The notes beneath the pieces are model-generated. The model was not told where the DNA came from. It saw only the letters and a program-made list of their open reading frames with translations, and searched no databases. Shown piece after piece: positions 7,002 through 14,673 of a DNA stretch of 39,765 nucleotides (the first letter of the stretch is position 1; each line of letters opens with the position of its first letter). The stretch is from Bacteroidaceae bacterium. Its GTDB lineage: Bacteria > Bacteroidota > Bacteroidia > Bacteroidales > Bacteroidaceae. The stretch covers positions 1 through 39,765 of the forward strand of contig JAEEZS010000045.1 of the NCBI GenBank assembly GCA_016291905.1, in the 5' to 3' direction. Both the position numbers and the translations under genes were made by a program.

Positions 7002-8663
7002 ATGAAAAGCAAAAAACTACTTCTGCTCGCGCTTTTAGCGCCGCTCTTCGCCCTCCCCGCTTTAGCCGACGACCCCGTCGAAGTGGGTGGCATCTACTAC
7101 AATCTCGTTCCAGAAAATAGAGTTGCTACTGTAACAAAATGGGGAAGACAATGGGGAAATTATTCTGGCCCTATCGATATCCCTAACACCATAACCGTTG
7201 GTGGTCGACCTTATTCCGTGCAAGGTATTGAGGAAGAAGCCTTTGGCGGTAGCCTTATCACCTCAGTTATCATTCATAATTCTGTTACGACCATTGGTCA
7301 GTCTGCCTTTTCTGGCTGCTCCATTCTTACCTCAATCATTATCCCTAGTTCGGTTACTTATATTGGCCAGACTGCCTTTTCAGATTGCGGTCTAACCTCC
7401 GTCACTATCCCAAATTCATTAACCAACATTCCCATTGGTTGTTTTTTTGGCTGCGATAGCCTGACCTCCGTTATCATCCCCAATTCCGTAACGACCATTG
7501 GTCAATATGCTTTTGCTTTTTGTGGCCTGACCTCTGTCATCATACCTGAGTCGATAACGTGCATTGAACAAAGAGTTTTTGATGGTTGTGGAAATCTGAT
7601 TTCCATTGCCGTAGATGAGGACAATACGGTATATGATAGCCGCAATGGATGCAATGGTATTATAGAAATCGCTACAAGAACATTAGTTGTTGGGTGCAGT
7701 ACAACGATTATTCCCGAGTCAGTTATCGGTATTGGCAGCTATGCCTTTGAAGGGTGTAACAATATAGCTTCCATCACTATCCCCGATTCAGTCACAGACA
7801 TTGGCGATTATGCCTTTTTTCGTACCCACCTAACTTCCGTCACTATATCCAATTCAGTTACCAGAATTGGCAAAGGTACCTTTTTAAGTTGCAGTAGTTT
7901 GACTTCTGTCGTATCGCTTATTCAGAAACCTTTCAGTTTCGGTGAAGAAGCTTTCAAAGGCATTTCTGATGATTGTGTTTTAACGGTTCCTTTTGGGACA
8001 AAAGAAGTGTATATTGCTGCAGGTTGGACAGAGGAGGTATTCAAGGGCGGCATCGTGGAGGCTGAACCTGTACCTGCCACGGTTTCCATTACCCTTGGCA
8101 ATGCTGGGGTAGCGACCTTCTGCAGCGAGGAAGCCCTTGACTTCTCAGGTACGGACGAAGTGAAAGCTTACATCGTTTCAGCCTTCCGTCCCAGCACGGG
8201 CAATGTGACGCTGACGCGCATTACGGACGTTCCCGCAGGGACGGGAATAATACTTCTCGGCAATGCAGGCACATATGAGATTCCTGTCGGAACAGGCGAA
8301 ACCGTTGTTTCGAATCTATTGACTGGTGTTACCTCGGCAGAGACGCTTAATAAAGTGGAAGGGGAGAATACGAACTTCATCCTTGCCGACGGCGAGAATG
8401 GCGTAGGCTTCTATACCGTCGTCGATGGTTCTACGTTAGCGGCCGGTAAGGCCTATCTCTCCTTGCCTACGGCTGCGTTACCGAGTAATGCCCAGAGCAT
8501 CGGCCTCCGCTTCGACGGAACGACGGGCATTCGTTCAATGGAGAATGGACAATGGAGAATGGCCGGTGCCGAGTGGTACACTATCGACGGCCGTCACTTG
8601 GACGCTGAGCCTACGGCAAAGGGCATCTACACCGTGAACGGCAAGAAAGTCTTTGTGAAGTAA
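7002..8663 (+). CDS. BspA-like leucine-rich repeat surface protein
   Basis: The product is 553 aa with a signal peptide (MKSKKLLLLALLAPLFALPA, cleavage near LADD). Residues about 55-335 are LRR_5/BspA repeats built on S-V-T-x-I-G-x-x-A-F-x-x-C-x-x-L-T-S-V-x-I-P. Residues about 350-520 form a non-repeat region, and the protein ends in WYTIDGRHLDA...GIYTVNGKKVFVK. That tail is common on Prevotella cell-surface proteins and resembles a T9SS sorting tail (inference). Codon use is visibly more A+T-rich in the repeat region than in uvrA or meaB, suggesting a different origin or relaxed selection. A long, foldable leader and a promoter precede it. Residues near 513-520 (MENGQWRM) come from a 14-bp tandem repeat. 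Confidence 0.85.
   Translation: MKSKKLLLLALLAPLFALPALADDPVEVGGIYYNLVPENRVATVTKWGRQWGNYSGPIDIPNTITVGGRPYSVQGIEEEAFGGSLITSVIIHNSVTTIGQSAFSGCSILTSIIIPSSVTYIGQTAFSDCGLTSVTIPNSLTNIPIGCFFGCDSLTSVIIPNSVTTIGQYAFAFCGLTSVIIPESITCIEQRVFDGCGNLISIAVDEDNTVYDSRNGCNGIIEIATRTLVVGCSTTIIPESVIGIGSYAFEGCNNIASITIPDSVTDIGDYAFFRTHLTSVTISNSVTRIGKGTFLSCSSLTSVVSLIQKPFSFGEEAFKGISDDCVLTVPFGTKEVYIAAGWTEEVFKGGIVEAEPVPATVSITLGNAGVATFCSEEALDFSGTDEVKAYIVSAFRPSTGNVTLTRITDVPAGTGIILLGNAGTYEIPVGTGETVVSNLLTGVTSAETLNKVEGENTNFILADGENGVGFYTVVDGSTLAAGKAYLSLPTAALPSNAQSIGLRFDGTTGIRSMENGQWRMAGAEWYTIDGRHLDAEPTAKGIYTVNGKKVFVK
8536..8562 (+). repeat. 14-bp tandem repeat encoding MENGQWRM
   Basis: CAATGGAGAATGGA at 8536-8549 is followed by CAATGGAGAATGG at 8550-8562. 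It lies in the coding sequence of the BspA-like gene just before its C-terminal tail. The period of 14 is not a multiple of three, so a change of one copy would shift the frame of the tail. Confidence 0.8.
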
Positions 8664-8819
8664 AACGTTTATCTGTCGGCGAAAGGTTCGAATTAAACGA
8701 ATACCTGCGGCGATAACTCTGCACGCCGAATGGATAGAAAATGGCGTAGCCAAATAATTCGTCAAATTCGCACCATTCGCCGCAAAAAAAAACATATTCG
8801 TCGACAAAAAGATATGACA

Positions 8820-8984
8820 ATGAAAAAGAGATATACCGTTCCTCAGATAGAGGAGATACAGATTAATACCATCACGCTGCTTACCCTTTCTGGCGGAGAG
8901 CAGACGGAAGTGGGCGTTTTCACAGATAAAGAGAAGGACGCAAGCAATGCCCTCGCCAATCCTTTCCGAGGTCGAGGCTTCTAA
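8820..8984 (+). CDS. Small 54-aa protein, Bacteroidales short-peptide type
   Basis: ATG at 8820 (an alternative ATG lies two codons upstream at 8814) gives MKKRYTVPQIEEIQINTITL, then LTLSGGEQTE, a charged stretch and NPFRGRGF. The layout is a basic start, a Pro-containing amphipathic segment, an LLxLSGG block and a small polar tail. It resembles the many unnamed 50-60-aa proteins of Prevotella/Bacteroides that often sit beside surface-protein genes. The SGG motif recalls leader-peptide cleavage sites of processed peptides, but that is speculative. It lies 156 bp after the BspA-like gene, on the same strand. Function unknown. Confidence 0.55.
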   Translation: MKKRYTVPQIEEIQINTITLLTLSGGEQTEVGVFTDKEKDASNALANPFRGRGF

Positions 8985-8989
8985 CATCA

Positions 8990-9016
8990 ATCCCCACTTC
9001 AACTTGAGGTGGGGAT
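8990..9016. terminator. Shared hairpin between convergent genes
   Basis: A nearly perfect palindrome: ATCCCCAC (8990-8997) pairs with GTGGGGAT (9009-9016), and the pairing continues inward with one G-T wobble almost to the loop. No strong T run follows on either strand. It separates the + strand peptide gene from the - strand ybjQ-like gene. Confidence 0.55.
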
Positions 9017-9046
9017 AAGATTGTTGGCCGTTTCCTTAGCTTGCAC

Positions 9047-9364
9047 TCAGATCAGTACGGCTGTGCCGCTGGTGGCGACCATGAGCATGGAGCCGTTGTT
9101 GCCGATGGTCTCGTAGTCGATGTCGATGCCGACGATGGCGTTGGCGCCGAGAGCCTGGGCACGCTGCATCATCTCCTTCAGCGACGTGTCCTTCGCCTGG
9201 CGCAGCACCTGCTCGTAGCTGTCGGAACGGCCGCCCACGATGTCGCGGATGCCGGCAAAGAAGTCCTTCACAATGTTGGCGCCGATGATGGTCTCGCCTG
9301 TCACCACACCCCTGTAGTCGCGGATGGGGTGCCCTTCGATGGTCGGGGTTGTTGAAAGTATCAT
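9047..9364 (-). CDS. ybjQ: YbjQ/UPF0145 family protein
   Basis: The 105-aa product begins [20 protein letters not shown] and contains [27 protein letters not shown], then [18 protein letters not shown]. This matches the UPF0145 (YbjQ, putative heavy-metal-binding) family over its full usual length of about 105 aa. The start at 9364 is chosen over an upstream ATG at 9427 because it begins the family domain and is preceded by AAAGGAG about 10 bases upstream, one of the few clear Shine-Dalgarno-like sites here. Family members form oligomeric rings; the function is not established. It lies 97 bp downstream of proC. Confidence 0.88.
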   Translation of the reverse strand: MILSTTPTIEGHPIRDYRGVVTGETIIGANIVKDFFAGIRDIVGGRSDSYEQVLRQAKDTSLKEMMQRAQALGANAIVGIDIDYETIGNNGSMLMVATSGTAVLI

Positions 9365-9461
9365 AGTCGTATCTCCTTTTAAGATGTTTCTGTACATTAG
9401 ACGGTGCCCGGACGCAAAAGGTTGCACTCGGACGCGGAAAAAATGTTACTTTGTTACCTTG

Positions 9462-10295
9462 TTAGCTTTTTGCCTTCTGGGGGATGGAGGCCATGAGGCC
9501 CTCGATGATGGCTGTGGTGAAGCCGTTGCGCTCCATGGCGTTGAGGCCGCGGATGGTGAGGCCCGAGGGGGTGGTAACCTTGTCGATCTCGGACTCGGGG
9601 TGTGAGCCCAGCACGCTCAGCAGGCTGGCGGCGCCCTTCATGGTCTGCGTGACGATGCGCTGGGCGTCGGCGGGGGTGAAGCCCAGCTGCACGCCGCCCT
9701 GAGTGTTGGCGCGGATGTAGCGCAGGGCATAGGCGATGCCGCACGAGGCCAGCACGAGGCCTGAGTTCATCAGCCGCTCCTCCACCAGCATGGCGTCGCC
9801 CAGCTCGCGGAACACGGCCAGCAGCGCCTCGTCCTGCTCGGGCGTGGCACCCGCCGAGGAGAGGAACGTCATGCTCTGGCAGGTGGCGATGGCGGTGTTG
9901 GGGATGAGGTAGTAGAGGACGGGGAGCGAGCCGTCAGGGCGCTTGAACAGCTCCTTGAGCTCGTCGAGGCCCACGCCGCCCACCATCGAGCAGACTATCT
10001 GGCGGTCGTAGTCGAGCAGCTCCTTCAGCTGGTCCACCAGGGGCGGCAGCTTCCACGGCTTCACGGCCAACACCACCACGTCGGCGTCCTTAGTGCAGAC
10101 GCGGTTGTCGGTGGTGGTGCGGATGTCAGGCTCGCGCGACTTGATGCGCTCGAGTTTCTCGGGGTGGGTGTTGCTGATGCAGATGTCGGTCTTGCGCACC
10201 TGCTTGCTCTGCGCCAGGCCGAAGGCCAGCGCACTACCGATGTTGCCGGCTCCGATGATGGCGAAGCGGAGGGCAGGGTGTTCTGTCTTTTCCAT
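9462..10295 (-). CDS. proC: Pyrroline-5-carboxylate reductase
   Basis: The 277-aa product catalyses the last step of proline synthesis, NAD(P)H-dependent reduction of pyrroline-5-carboxylate. The N-terminal Rossmann fold is seen as IIGAGNIGSALAFGLAQS (residues 14-31), followed by AVKPW. The C-terminal dimerisation/substrate domain has the family signature TPSGLTIRGLNAMERNGF. The length is typical. It lies 85 bp after the NahK-like gene on the same strand; a GC-rich hairpin in the gap may separate the two transcripts. Confidence 0.93.
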   Translation of the reverse strand: MEKTEHPALRFAIIGAGNIGSALAFGLAQSKQVRKTDICISNTHPEKLERIKSREPDIRTTTDNRVCTKDADVVVLAVKPWKLPPLVDQLKELLDYDRQIVCSMVGGVGLDELKELFKRPDGSLPVLYYLIPNTAIATCQSMTFLSSAGATPEQDEALLAVFRELGDAMLVEERLMNSGLVLASCGIAYALRYIRANTQGGVQLGFTPADAQRIVTQTMKGAASLLSVLGSHPESEIDKVTTPSGLTIRGLNAMERNGFTTAIIEGLMASIPQKAKS

Positions 10296-10344
10296 ACTTT
10301 TTTACCTAAAAAATTTTACTAATACCTGTTTTCTTGTCTTTGAA

Positions 10345-10368
10345 AGCCCCCGCGCGGGGCGGGGGGCT
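10345..10368 (-). terminator. GC-rich hairpin between NahK-like gene and proC
   Basis: AGCCCCC (10345-10351) pairs with GGGGGCT (10362-10368) around a 10-base loop, 12 bp after the stop of the kinase gene. On the minus strand it is followed by TTTC, a weak T run, so it may terminate partially or stabilise the upstream mRNA. Confidence 0.4.
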
Positions 10369-10380
10369 CTCGGGGGGGCG

Positions 10381-11466
10381 TTATGCCAGCAGCTCGCGCA
10401 CGATGGCCTGCATCTGCGGGTACTGGGCCTCCATCGACTGAAGGAGGCGGTACTGCGCCTGGGTGCGGACGAGGGTGTGCGTGGGGTACTGGATTTTCCA
10501 GTACGTGCTGCCGTCGATGTAGTCCATGAGGAAGCGCAGCACCTGCTCGAAGGTGATGTAGATGGCGCTGAAGGCCAGCCACTCGCGCTCGCAGTCGTTG
10601 AGCGAGTCCTTCATCTCGCTCAGGTAGCCTGCCACATAGGCGCGGAAGCGGTCGATGTCCATGGAGACGCGGCTGAGGTCGCGGTCGTCCTCGGCACCGG
10701 TGTTGGTGTAGCTGCGCAGGGCGTCGCCCACGTCGTTGAGGGCGGTGCTGCTCATGCAGGTGTCGAGGTCGATGGCGCAGAGCACGTCGCCGTTCTTGTC
10801 GAAGAGGATGTTGGAGAGCTTGGTGTCGTTGTGGGTGACGCGCATGGGCAGGCTGCCGTCCTCGACGAGGTGCCAGAAGTCAAGCATCTGCTGGCGGCGG
10901 TCCTCAACCCACTTGATTTCCTCCTGCACGGTCTTCACGAGGCCGAACTTGTCGCGGCGCAGGGTGTCGTCCCATTGCTCGTAGCGGAAGCGGATGTTGT
11001 GGAAGCCCTTGATGGTCTCGTGGAGGGGTTCGGGGTAGTCAGCAAGCATCTTCTGGAAGCGGCCGATGCCCTGGCCGCCCTTGAAGCAGAGGTCCAGCGA
11101 GGTGGCATTGTCGATGGTGACGGAGCCGGCAATGAATATGCACACGGCCCAGTAGTTGCCCTCCTCGGCGTCGAAGTAGTAGGGCAGTCCGTCCTTGGCG
11201 AAGACGACGGTGAGGCTCTCGCGCAGGGGGTCGCCGCCGGCACGGATGATCTTGGCCTTCATGTGGGCGGTGACCTTCACGATGTTGTCCATCATGGCGG
11301 GGACGTCGGGGAAGACGTTGTGGTTCTTGCGCTGGAGGATGTAGTCGGGGGTGTCGCCCGTGGTGCGGACGATGAAGGTGTCGTTGATGAAGCCTTCGCC
11401 CAGCGGCTTGATGCTGGCAACCTCGCCCTCATAGGCAAACTGGTTGAATATATTCTCGGGGGTCAT
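10381..11466 (-). CDS. nahK: N-acetylhexosamine 1-kinase-like phosphotransferase
   Basis: The 361-aa product is an APH-fold kinase. The catalytic loop is THNDTKLSNILFD (H212, D214) and the metal-binding segment is AIDLDT (D233, D235). The N-terminal pattern (EG.V..I.P.G.G.INDTF, then YILQRKNHNVFPDV) matches my memory of the Bifidobacterium NahK/LnpB family, which phosphorylates GlcNAc/GalNAc at C1; the length (about 360 aa) also agrees. It sits 25 bp after a GH109-like gene and downstream of a GH20 gene, which supports a role in activating released N-acetylhexosamines. A different sugar or choline-type substrate is possible. Cytoplasmic: no signal peptide. Confidence 0.7.
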   Translation of the reverse strand: MTPENIFNQFAYEGEVASIKPLGEGFINDTFIVRTTGDTPDYILQRKNHNVFPDVPAMMDNIVKVTAHMKAKIIRAGGDPLRESLTVVFAKDGLPYYFDAEEGNYWAVCIFIAGSVTIDNATSLDLCFKGGQGIGRFQKMLADYPEPLHETIKGFHNIRFRYEQWDDTLRRDKFGLVKTVQEEIKWVEDRRQQMLDFWHLVEDGSLPMRVTHNDTKLSNILFDKNGDVLCAIDLDTCMSSTALNDVGDALRSYTNTGAEDDRDLSRVSMDIDRFRAYVAGYLSEMKDSLNDCEREWLAFSAIYITFEQVLRFLMDYIDGSTYWKIQYPTHTLVRTQAQYRLLQSMEAQYPQMQAIVRELLA

Positions 11467-11491
11467 GGGGGGACTGGATGGTTAACGGTTT

Positions 11492-12937
11492 TTAGAGTTT
11501 CTTGGCGATTTTGGCTGCGGGAAGTTCGCCCTTCATGTAGAAGTGGAGGCCTTTGACTTTGTTCCAGTCGCCGCGGGTGAAGTCGGGCACACGAACGGGC
11601 ATCGACTTGTTGGCGTGGCTGATGGCGCTGAGCTCGCTGATGCAGCACCACTCGGCAAGGTCGTAGACGTCCTGGTCGAGGGGAAGTCCGTTCTGCAGGC
11701 AATAGATGAGGCGGTAGTCCATGACGAAGTCCATGCCGCCGTGGCCGCCCACCTGCTTGGCCTTCTCCTCAATCTCCTGATGGATGGGGTGCTTGTAGTA
11801 CTGGAGCAGCTTGTTTTTCACCTCGTCGGACACGAAGCTGTGCTCGTCCAGACGGGGGATGTCGGGCAGGGCGTCGCGGTCAATCTGGCTGTTGTGGAAG
11901 GTGAAACCGGTGATGGGGTATTTGTTGGCAAAGCCCTCGGTGCCGGTGAGCTGATAGAGGCGGTTGTAAGGACGGGGGGTGAAGACGTTGTGCTGAATCT
12001 CCATGCTCTTGCCGCTCTTGGTCATGACGAGGGTGACGATGTGGTCGCCGCAGGCAAACTCATCGACGCCCATCTTCGCCTTGGCAACCTTGAGGCCGTT
12101 GACGGACTTCGTGGCCATGCTGACGAGGTATTCCATCTTGTCGCCGCGATGGATGTTGAGTGCCTCGCAGCAGGGGCCGAAGCCGTGGGTGGGATAGACG
12201 TCGCCGCCGTGCTTTTGGTTGAAGTCGAGGCGCCAGTTGTCGGCATACTCGTCCCAGTAGGGGGTGAGGTTGTGGATGTAGGCGCCCTCGGTGTGGAGGA
12301 TTTCGCCGAAGAGCCCCTGCTGGGCCATGTTGAGGCAGGTGAGCTCGAAGAAGTCGTAGACGCAGTTCTCAAGCATCATGCAGTGGCGGCGGGTGCGCTC
12401 GGAGGTGTCAACAAGGCGCCAGCAGTCCTCGATGCTGGTGGCAGAGGGCACCTCGATGGCCACGTGCTTGCCGTGCTCCATGGCGTAGAGGGCAATCTCG
12501 ACGTGGGTTTGCCAGTTTGTGGCGATGTAGACGAGGTCGATGTCGTCGCGTTCGCAGAGTTGCTTGTAGCCTTCTTCGCCGCTGTACTCGGCAGCCTCGG
12601 GCATACCGGCGTTGGTGAGGTAGCGCTGGCAGGCATGGGCACGGTCGGGGTATTTGTCGCAGAGAGCCTTGATCTCTACGCCCTCAAGATGGGTGAAGCG
12701 GTTGACGGCACCCGGGCCGCGCATGCCAAGCCCCACGAAGCCCACGCGGACAACGGGGATGGGGTCGGTATAGAACTCCAGCATGCTCTGCTGTCCGGCA
12801 GCACGACGGGGTTCGTTGGTGACGATGACGCCGTTCTCGACGTGCCAGTTCTGCCCCGCAAGGGGTTTGTCGCTGCTCTTGCAGCTTGTCATGAGCGCTG
12901 CCACGAAAGCCAGCGCAAGGATGAGTTGTTTCTTCAT
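11492..12937 (-). CDS. GH109-like Gfo/Idh/MocA-fold glycosidase, lipoprotein
   Basis: The 481-aa product has a lipoprotein signal peptide (MKKQLILALAFVAALMTSC, Cys19). The dinucleotide-binding motif GFVGLGMRGPG is at about 66-76, then ALCDKYPDR, YIATNWQTHVEIALYAMEHG and the family segment EVPSATSIEDCW. The RVGFIGLGxRG-type start with a lipobox points to GH109 (NAD-dependent alpha-N-acetylgalactosaminidase) more than to a soluble oxidoreductase. The likely location is the periplasm or outer membrane. It follows GH20 by 38 bp and precedes the NahK-like kinase by 25 bp, giving a hexosaminidase, galactosaminidase, kinase order. It may act as a retaining/inverting NAD-dependent hydrolase or as a plain dehydrogenase; sequence alone cannot decide. 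Confidence 0.75.
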   Translation of the reverse strand: MKKQLILALAFVAALMTSCKSSDKPLAGQNWHVENGVIVTNEPRRAAGQQSMLEFYTDPIPVVRVGFVGLGMRGPGAVNRFTHLEGVEIKALCDKYPDRAHACQRYLTNAGMPEAAEYSGEEGYKQLCERDDIDLVYIATNWQTHVEIALYAMEHGKHVAIEVPSATSIEDCWRLVDTSERTRRHCMMLENCVYDFFELTCLNMAQQGLFGEILHTEGAYIHNLTPYWDEYADNWRLDFNQKHGGDVYPTHGFGPCCEALNIHRGDKMEYLVSMATKSVNGLKVAKAKMGVDEFACGDHIVTLVMTKSGKSMEIQHNVFTPRPYNRLYQLTGTEGFANKYPITGFTFHNSQIDRDALPDIPRLDEHSFVSDEVKNKLLQYYKHPIHQEIEEKAKQVGGHGGMDFVMDYRLIYCLQNGLPLDQDVYDLAEWCCISELSAISHANKSMPVRVPDFTRGDWNKVKGLHFYMKGELPAAKIAKKL

Positions 12938-12975
12938 GTGATGGGGTTTTTATGGATGATATTGTATTGTCGGAT

Positions 12976-14529
12976 TTATTTCTTTTCCTCTTCTTCTGGT
13001 GCGGCAAAGACGTGTTTGCCGTAGTTCCAGCCGTAGGCATCGAAGTAGGTGCGGAGGTGGTTCAAGCGGCGCAGGAAGTCGTCGTAGTCCTTGTTGCCGT
13101 AGCTCCAGCCCACTTCGGCAAGGGCGCTGAGGCGGGGCAGCAACATGTACTCGGCATAGTCAAACGTGGCGATATACTCCGTCCAGACGTTACCCTGGAC
13201 GCCGAGGATATACTGCTGCTGGTCCTTGGTGAGGCCGTTGTAGGGGTCGAAGCTATAGCACTGCTCGACGGGCAGATAGCCGCCGATGGCCAGTGGCTCG
13301 TTCTCCTTGTCGCGGCTCTGGTAGTAGTCGAGGTAGCAGTAGGAGTTGGGCGTCATGATGACCTTGTTACCTGCTTGGGCGGCTGCGATGCCTCCCGTCG
13401 TGCCGCGCCAGCTCATGATGGTGGCGGTGGGGGTAACACCTCCTTCGAGGATTTCGTCCCAGCCGATAATCTGGCGTCCGTGGGCATTGAGGAAACTCTC
13501 GATGCGGCGGTTGACGTAGCTCTGCAACTCAGCCTCGTTCCTCAAGCCTTCCTCCTTGATGCGCTTCTGGCAGAGGGGGCACTTCTTCCACTCGTCCTTG
13601 GGGCATTCGTCGCCGCCGATGTGGATGTACTTCGAGGGGAACAGCGCCATCACCTCGGTGAGCACCGTCTCCCAGAACTTGAACGACTCCTCCTTGCCCG
13701 GGCAGAGCACTTCGGGGAAGACGCCCCACGTCGTAGCCACTTCGTAGTGGTCGCCGCGGCAACCCAGCTCGGGATAGGCAGCCAGCGCAGCAAGGGAGTG
13801 CCCGGGGATTTCAATCTCGGGGATGACGGTGATGAAGCGGTCGGCAGCATACTGCACAATCTCCTTCACCTCGTCCTGGGTGTAAAATCCGCCGTAGCGC
13901 ACACCGTCGTTGGAGTTCCAGTTCTTGCCCACCATAGTGCCCTCGCGATAGGCACCCACTTGGGTGAGCTGCGGATAAGCCTTGATTTCGATGCGCCAGC
14001 CCTGGTCCTCGGTGAGGTGCCAGTGGAAGCGGTTAATTTTGTGCATGGCGAGGATGTCGATGTAAGTCTTCACCTCATCGACGGTGAAGAAGTGGCGGCA
14101 GACGTCGAGGTGGGCACCGCGATAGGCAAAGTGGGGCGCGTCCTTGATGGTGCAGCAGGGCAGCACGACAGCGGTCACCTTCTTGTCGGTGATGGCCTCG
14201 GCGGGAATCATCTGGCGCAGTGTCTGCTTGGCATAGAAGGCTCCGGCGGGGGAGGAGGCGCTGATGGCGATGCCACTCTTGCTGATGGTGAGGGTGTAGG
14301 CCTCTTCACCGAGCGTCTTGTCCTCAGTGAAGTCAATGCGCTTGAGTGCGCAGTTGACACATTCGCCTTTGGCGATTTTCAGCTTGTAAGTGCCGTTCTG
14401 CATCTCCACGCTGATGGGGCGGGGGACGATGTCGACGGATTCGCACTTGACGGTCTTGCCGCACGAGGCCAGCAGGAGCATCATCGTAGCCGTGCAAAGC
14501 AGGGCAGGGATGGTTCGTAATGATTTCAT
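12976..14529 (-). CDS. GH20 beta-N-acetylhexosaminidase, lipoprotein
   Basis: The chosen start at 14529 gives 517 aa with a lipobox signal peptide (LLLASC, Cys23). The open frame extends 46 codons upstream through the A-rich leader and would encode an implausible poly-Phe segment, so that start is rejected. An N-terminal GH20b-type domain is followed by the (beta/alpha)8 catalytic domain: GAHLDVCRHF, NRFHWHLTEDQGWR, PEIEIPGH and HIGGDECPK. The catalytic Asp-Glu pair is D307-E308, which performs substrate-assisted hydrolysis of terminal beta-GlcNAc/GalNAc. It is first in the cassette with GH109-like and NahK-like genes and has its own promoter. The likely substrates are host mucin or glycoprotein glycans. 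Confidence 0.93.
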   Translation of the reverse strand: MKSLRTIPALLCTATMMLLLASCGKTVKCESVDIVPRPISVEMQNGTYKLKIAKGECVNCALKRIDFTEDKTLGEEAYTLTISKSGIAISASSPAGAFYAKQTLRQMIPAEAITDKKVTAVVLPCCTIKDAPHFAYRGAHLDVCRHFFTVDEVKTYIDILAMHKINRFHWHLTEDQGWRIEIKAYPQLTQVGAYREGTMVGKNWNSNDGVRYGGFYTQDEVKEIVQYAADRFITVIPEIEIPGHSLAALAAYPELGCRGDHYEVATTWGVFPEVLCPGKEESFKFWETVLTEVMALFPSKYIHIGGDECPKDEWKKCPLCQKRIKEEGLRNEAELQSYVNRRIESFLNAHGRQIIGWDEILEGGVTPTATIMSWRGTTGGIAAAQAGNKVIMTPNSYCYLDYYQSRDKENEPLAIGGYLPVEQCYSFDPYNGLTKDQQQYILGVQGNVWTEYIATFDYAEYMLLPRLSALAEVGWSYGNKDYDDFLRRLNHLRTYFDAYGWNYGKHVFAAPEEEEKK

Positions 14530-14591
14530 AATCTTGATGATGGTTTGGTTGTTATTGATGTTGAGTTTTGTCATGGATACATTTGGGCGAA

Positions 14592-14623
14592 CAAATATAC
14601 AGCTTTTTTGGGAAAAGAAGAAA
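14592..14623 (-). promoter_or_regulatory. Bacteroidota-type promoter for GH20-GH109-kinase unit
   Basis: On the minus strand: TTTC (14623-14620), 20 bp, then TATATTTG (14599-14592). The -7 element is perfect and the -33 has one mismatch. The GH20 ATG at 14529 follows after about 60 nt. Confidence 0.6.
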
Positions 14624-14668
14624 AAAAAGAAAAAAAAACATGCTTCTTTCGAAAAAGGAAGCGCCATG
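14622..14668 (-). terminator. Intrinsic terminator of porE
   Basis: Reading the minus strand after the porE stop: GCTTC (14662-14658) pairs with GAAGC (14646-14642), extended by CAT/ATG pairs across a 3-base bulge. A long T-rich run follows, corresponding to + strand A-rich 14621-14638. The hairpin lies just upstream of the GH20 promoter. Confidence 0.7.
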
Positions 14669-14673
14669 TTCCA

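Noticed and set aside
10093..14520. Long + strand open frames (487, 493 and 522 codons) opposite the kinase, GH109-like and GH20 genes
   Set aside because: They are antisense to well-supported genes in GC-rich DNA, where stop codons are rare on the opposite strand. Their translations are low-complexity, rich in Val, Ala, Gly and Asp, with no recognisable motif.
14530..14667. 46-codon N-terminal extension of the GH20 gene with a run of Phe
   Set aside because: It crosses the porE terminator and the GH20 promoter, and the lipoprotein signal peptide starts at 14529.
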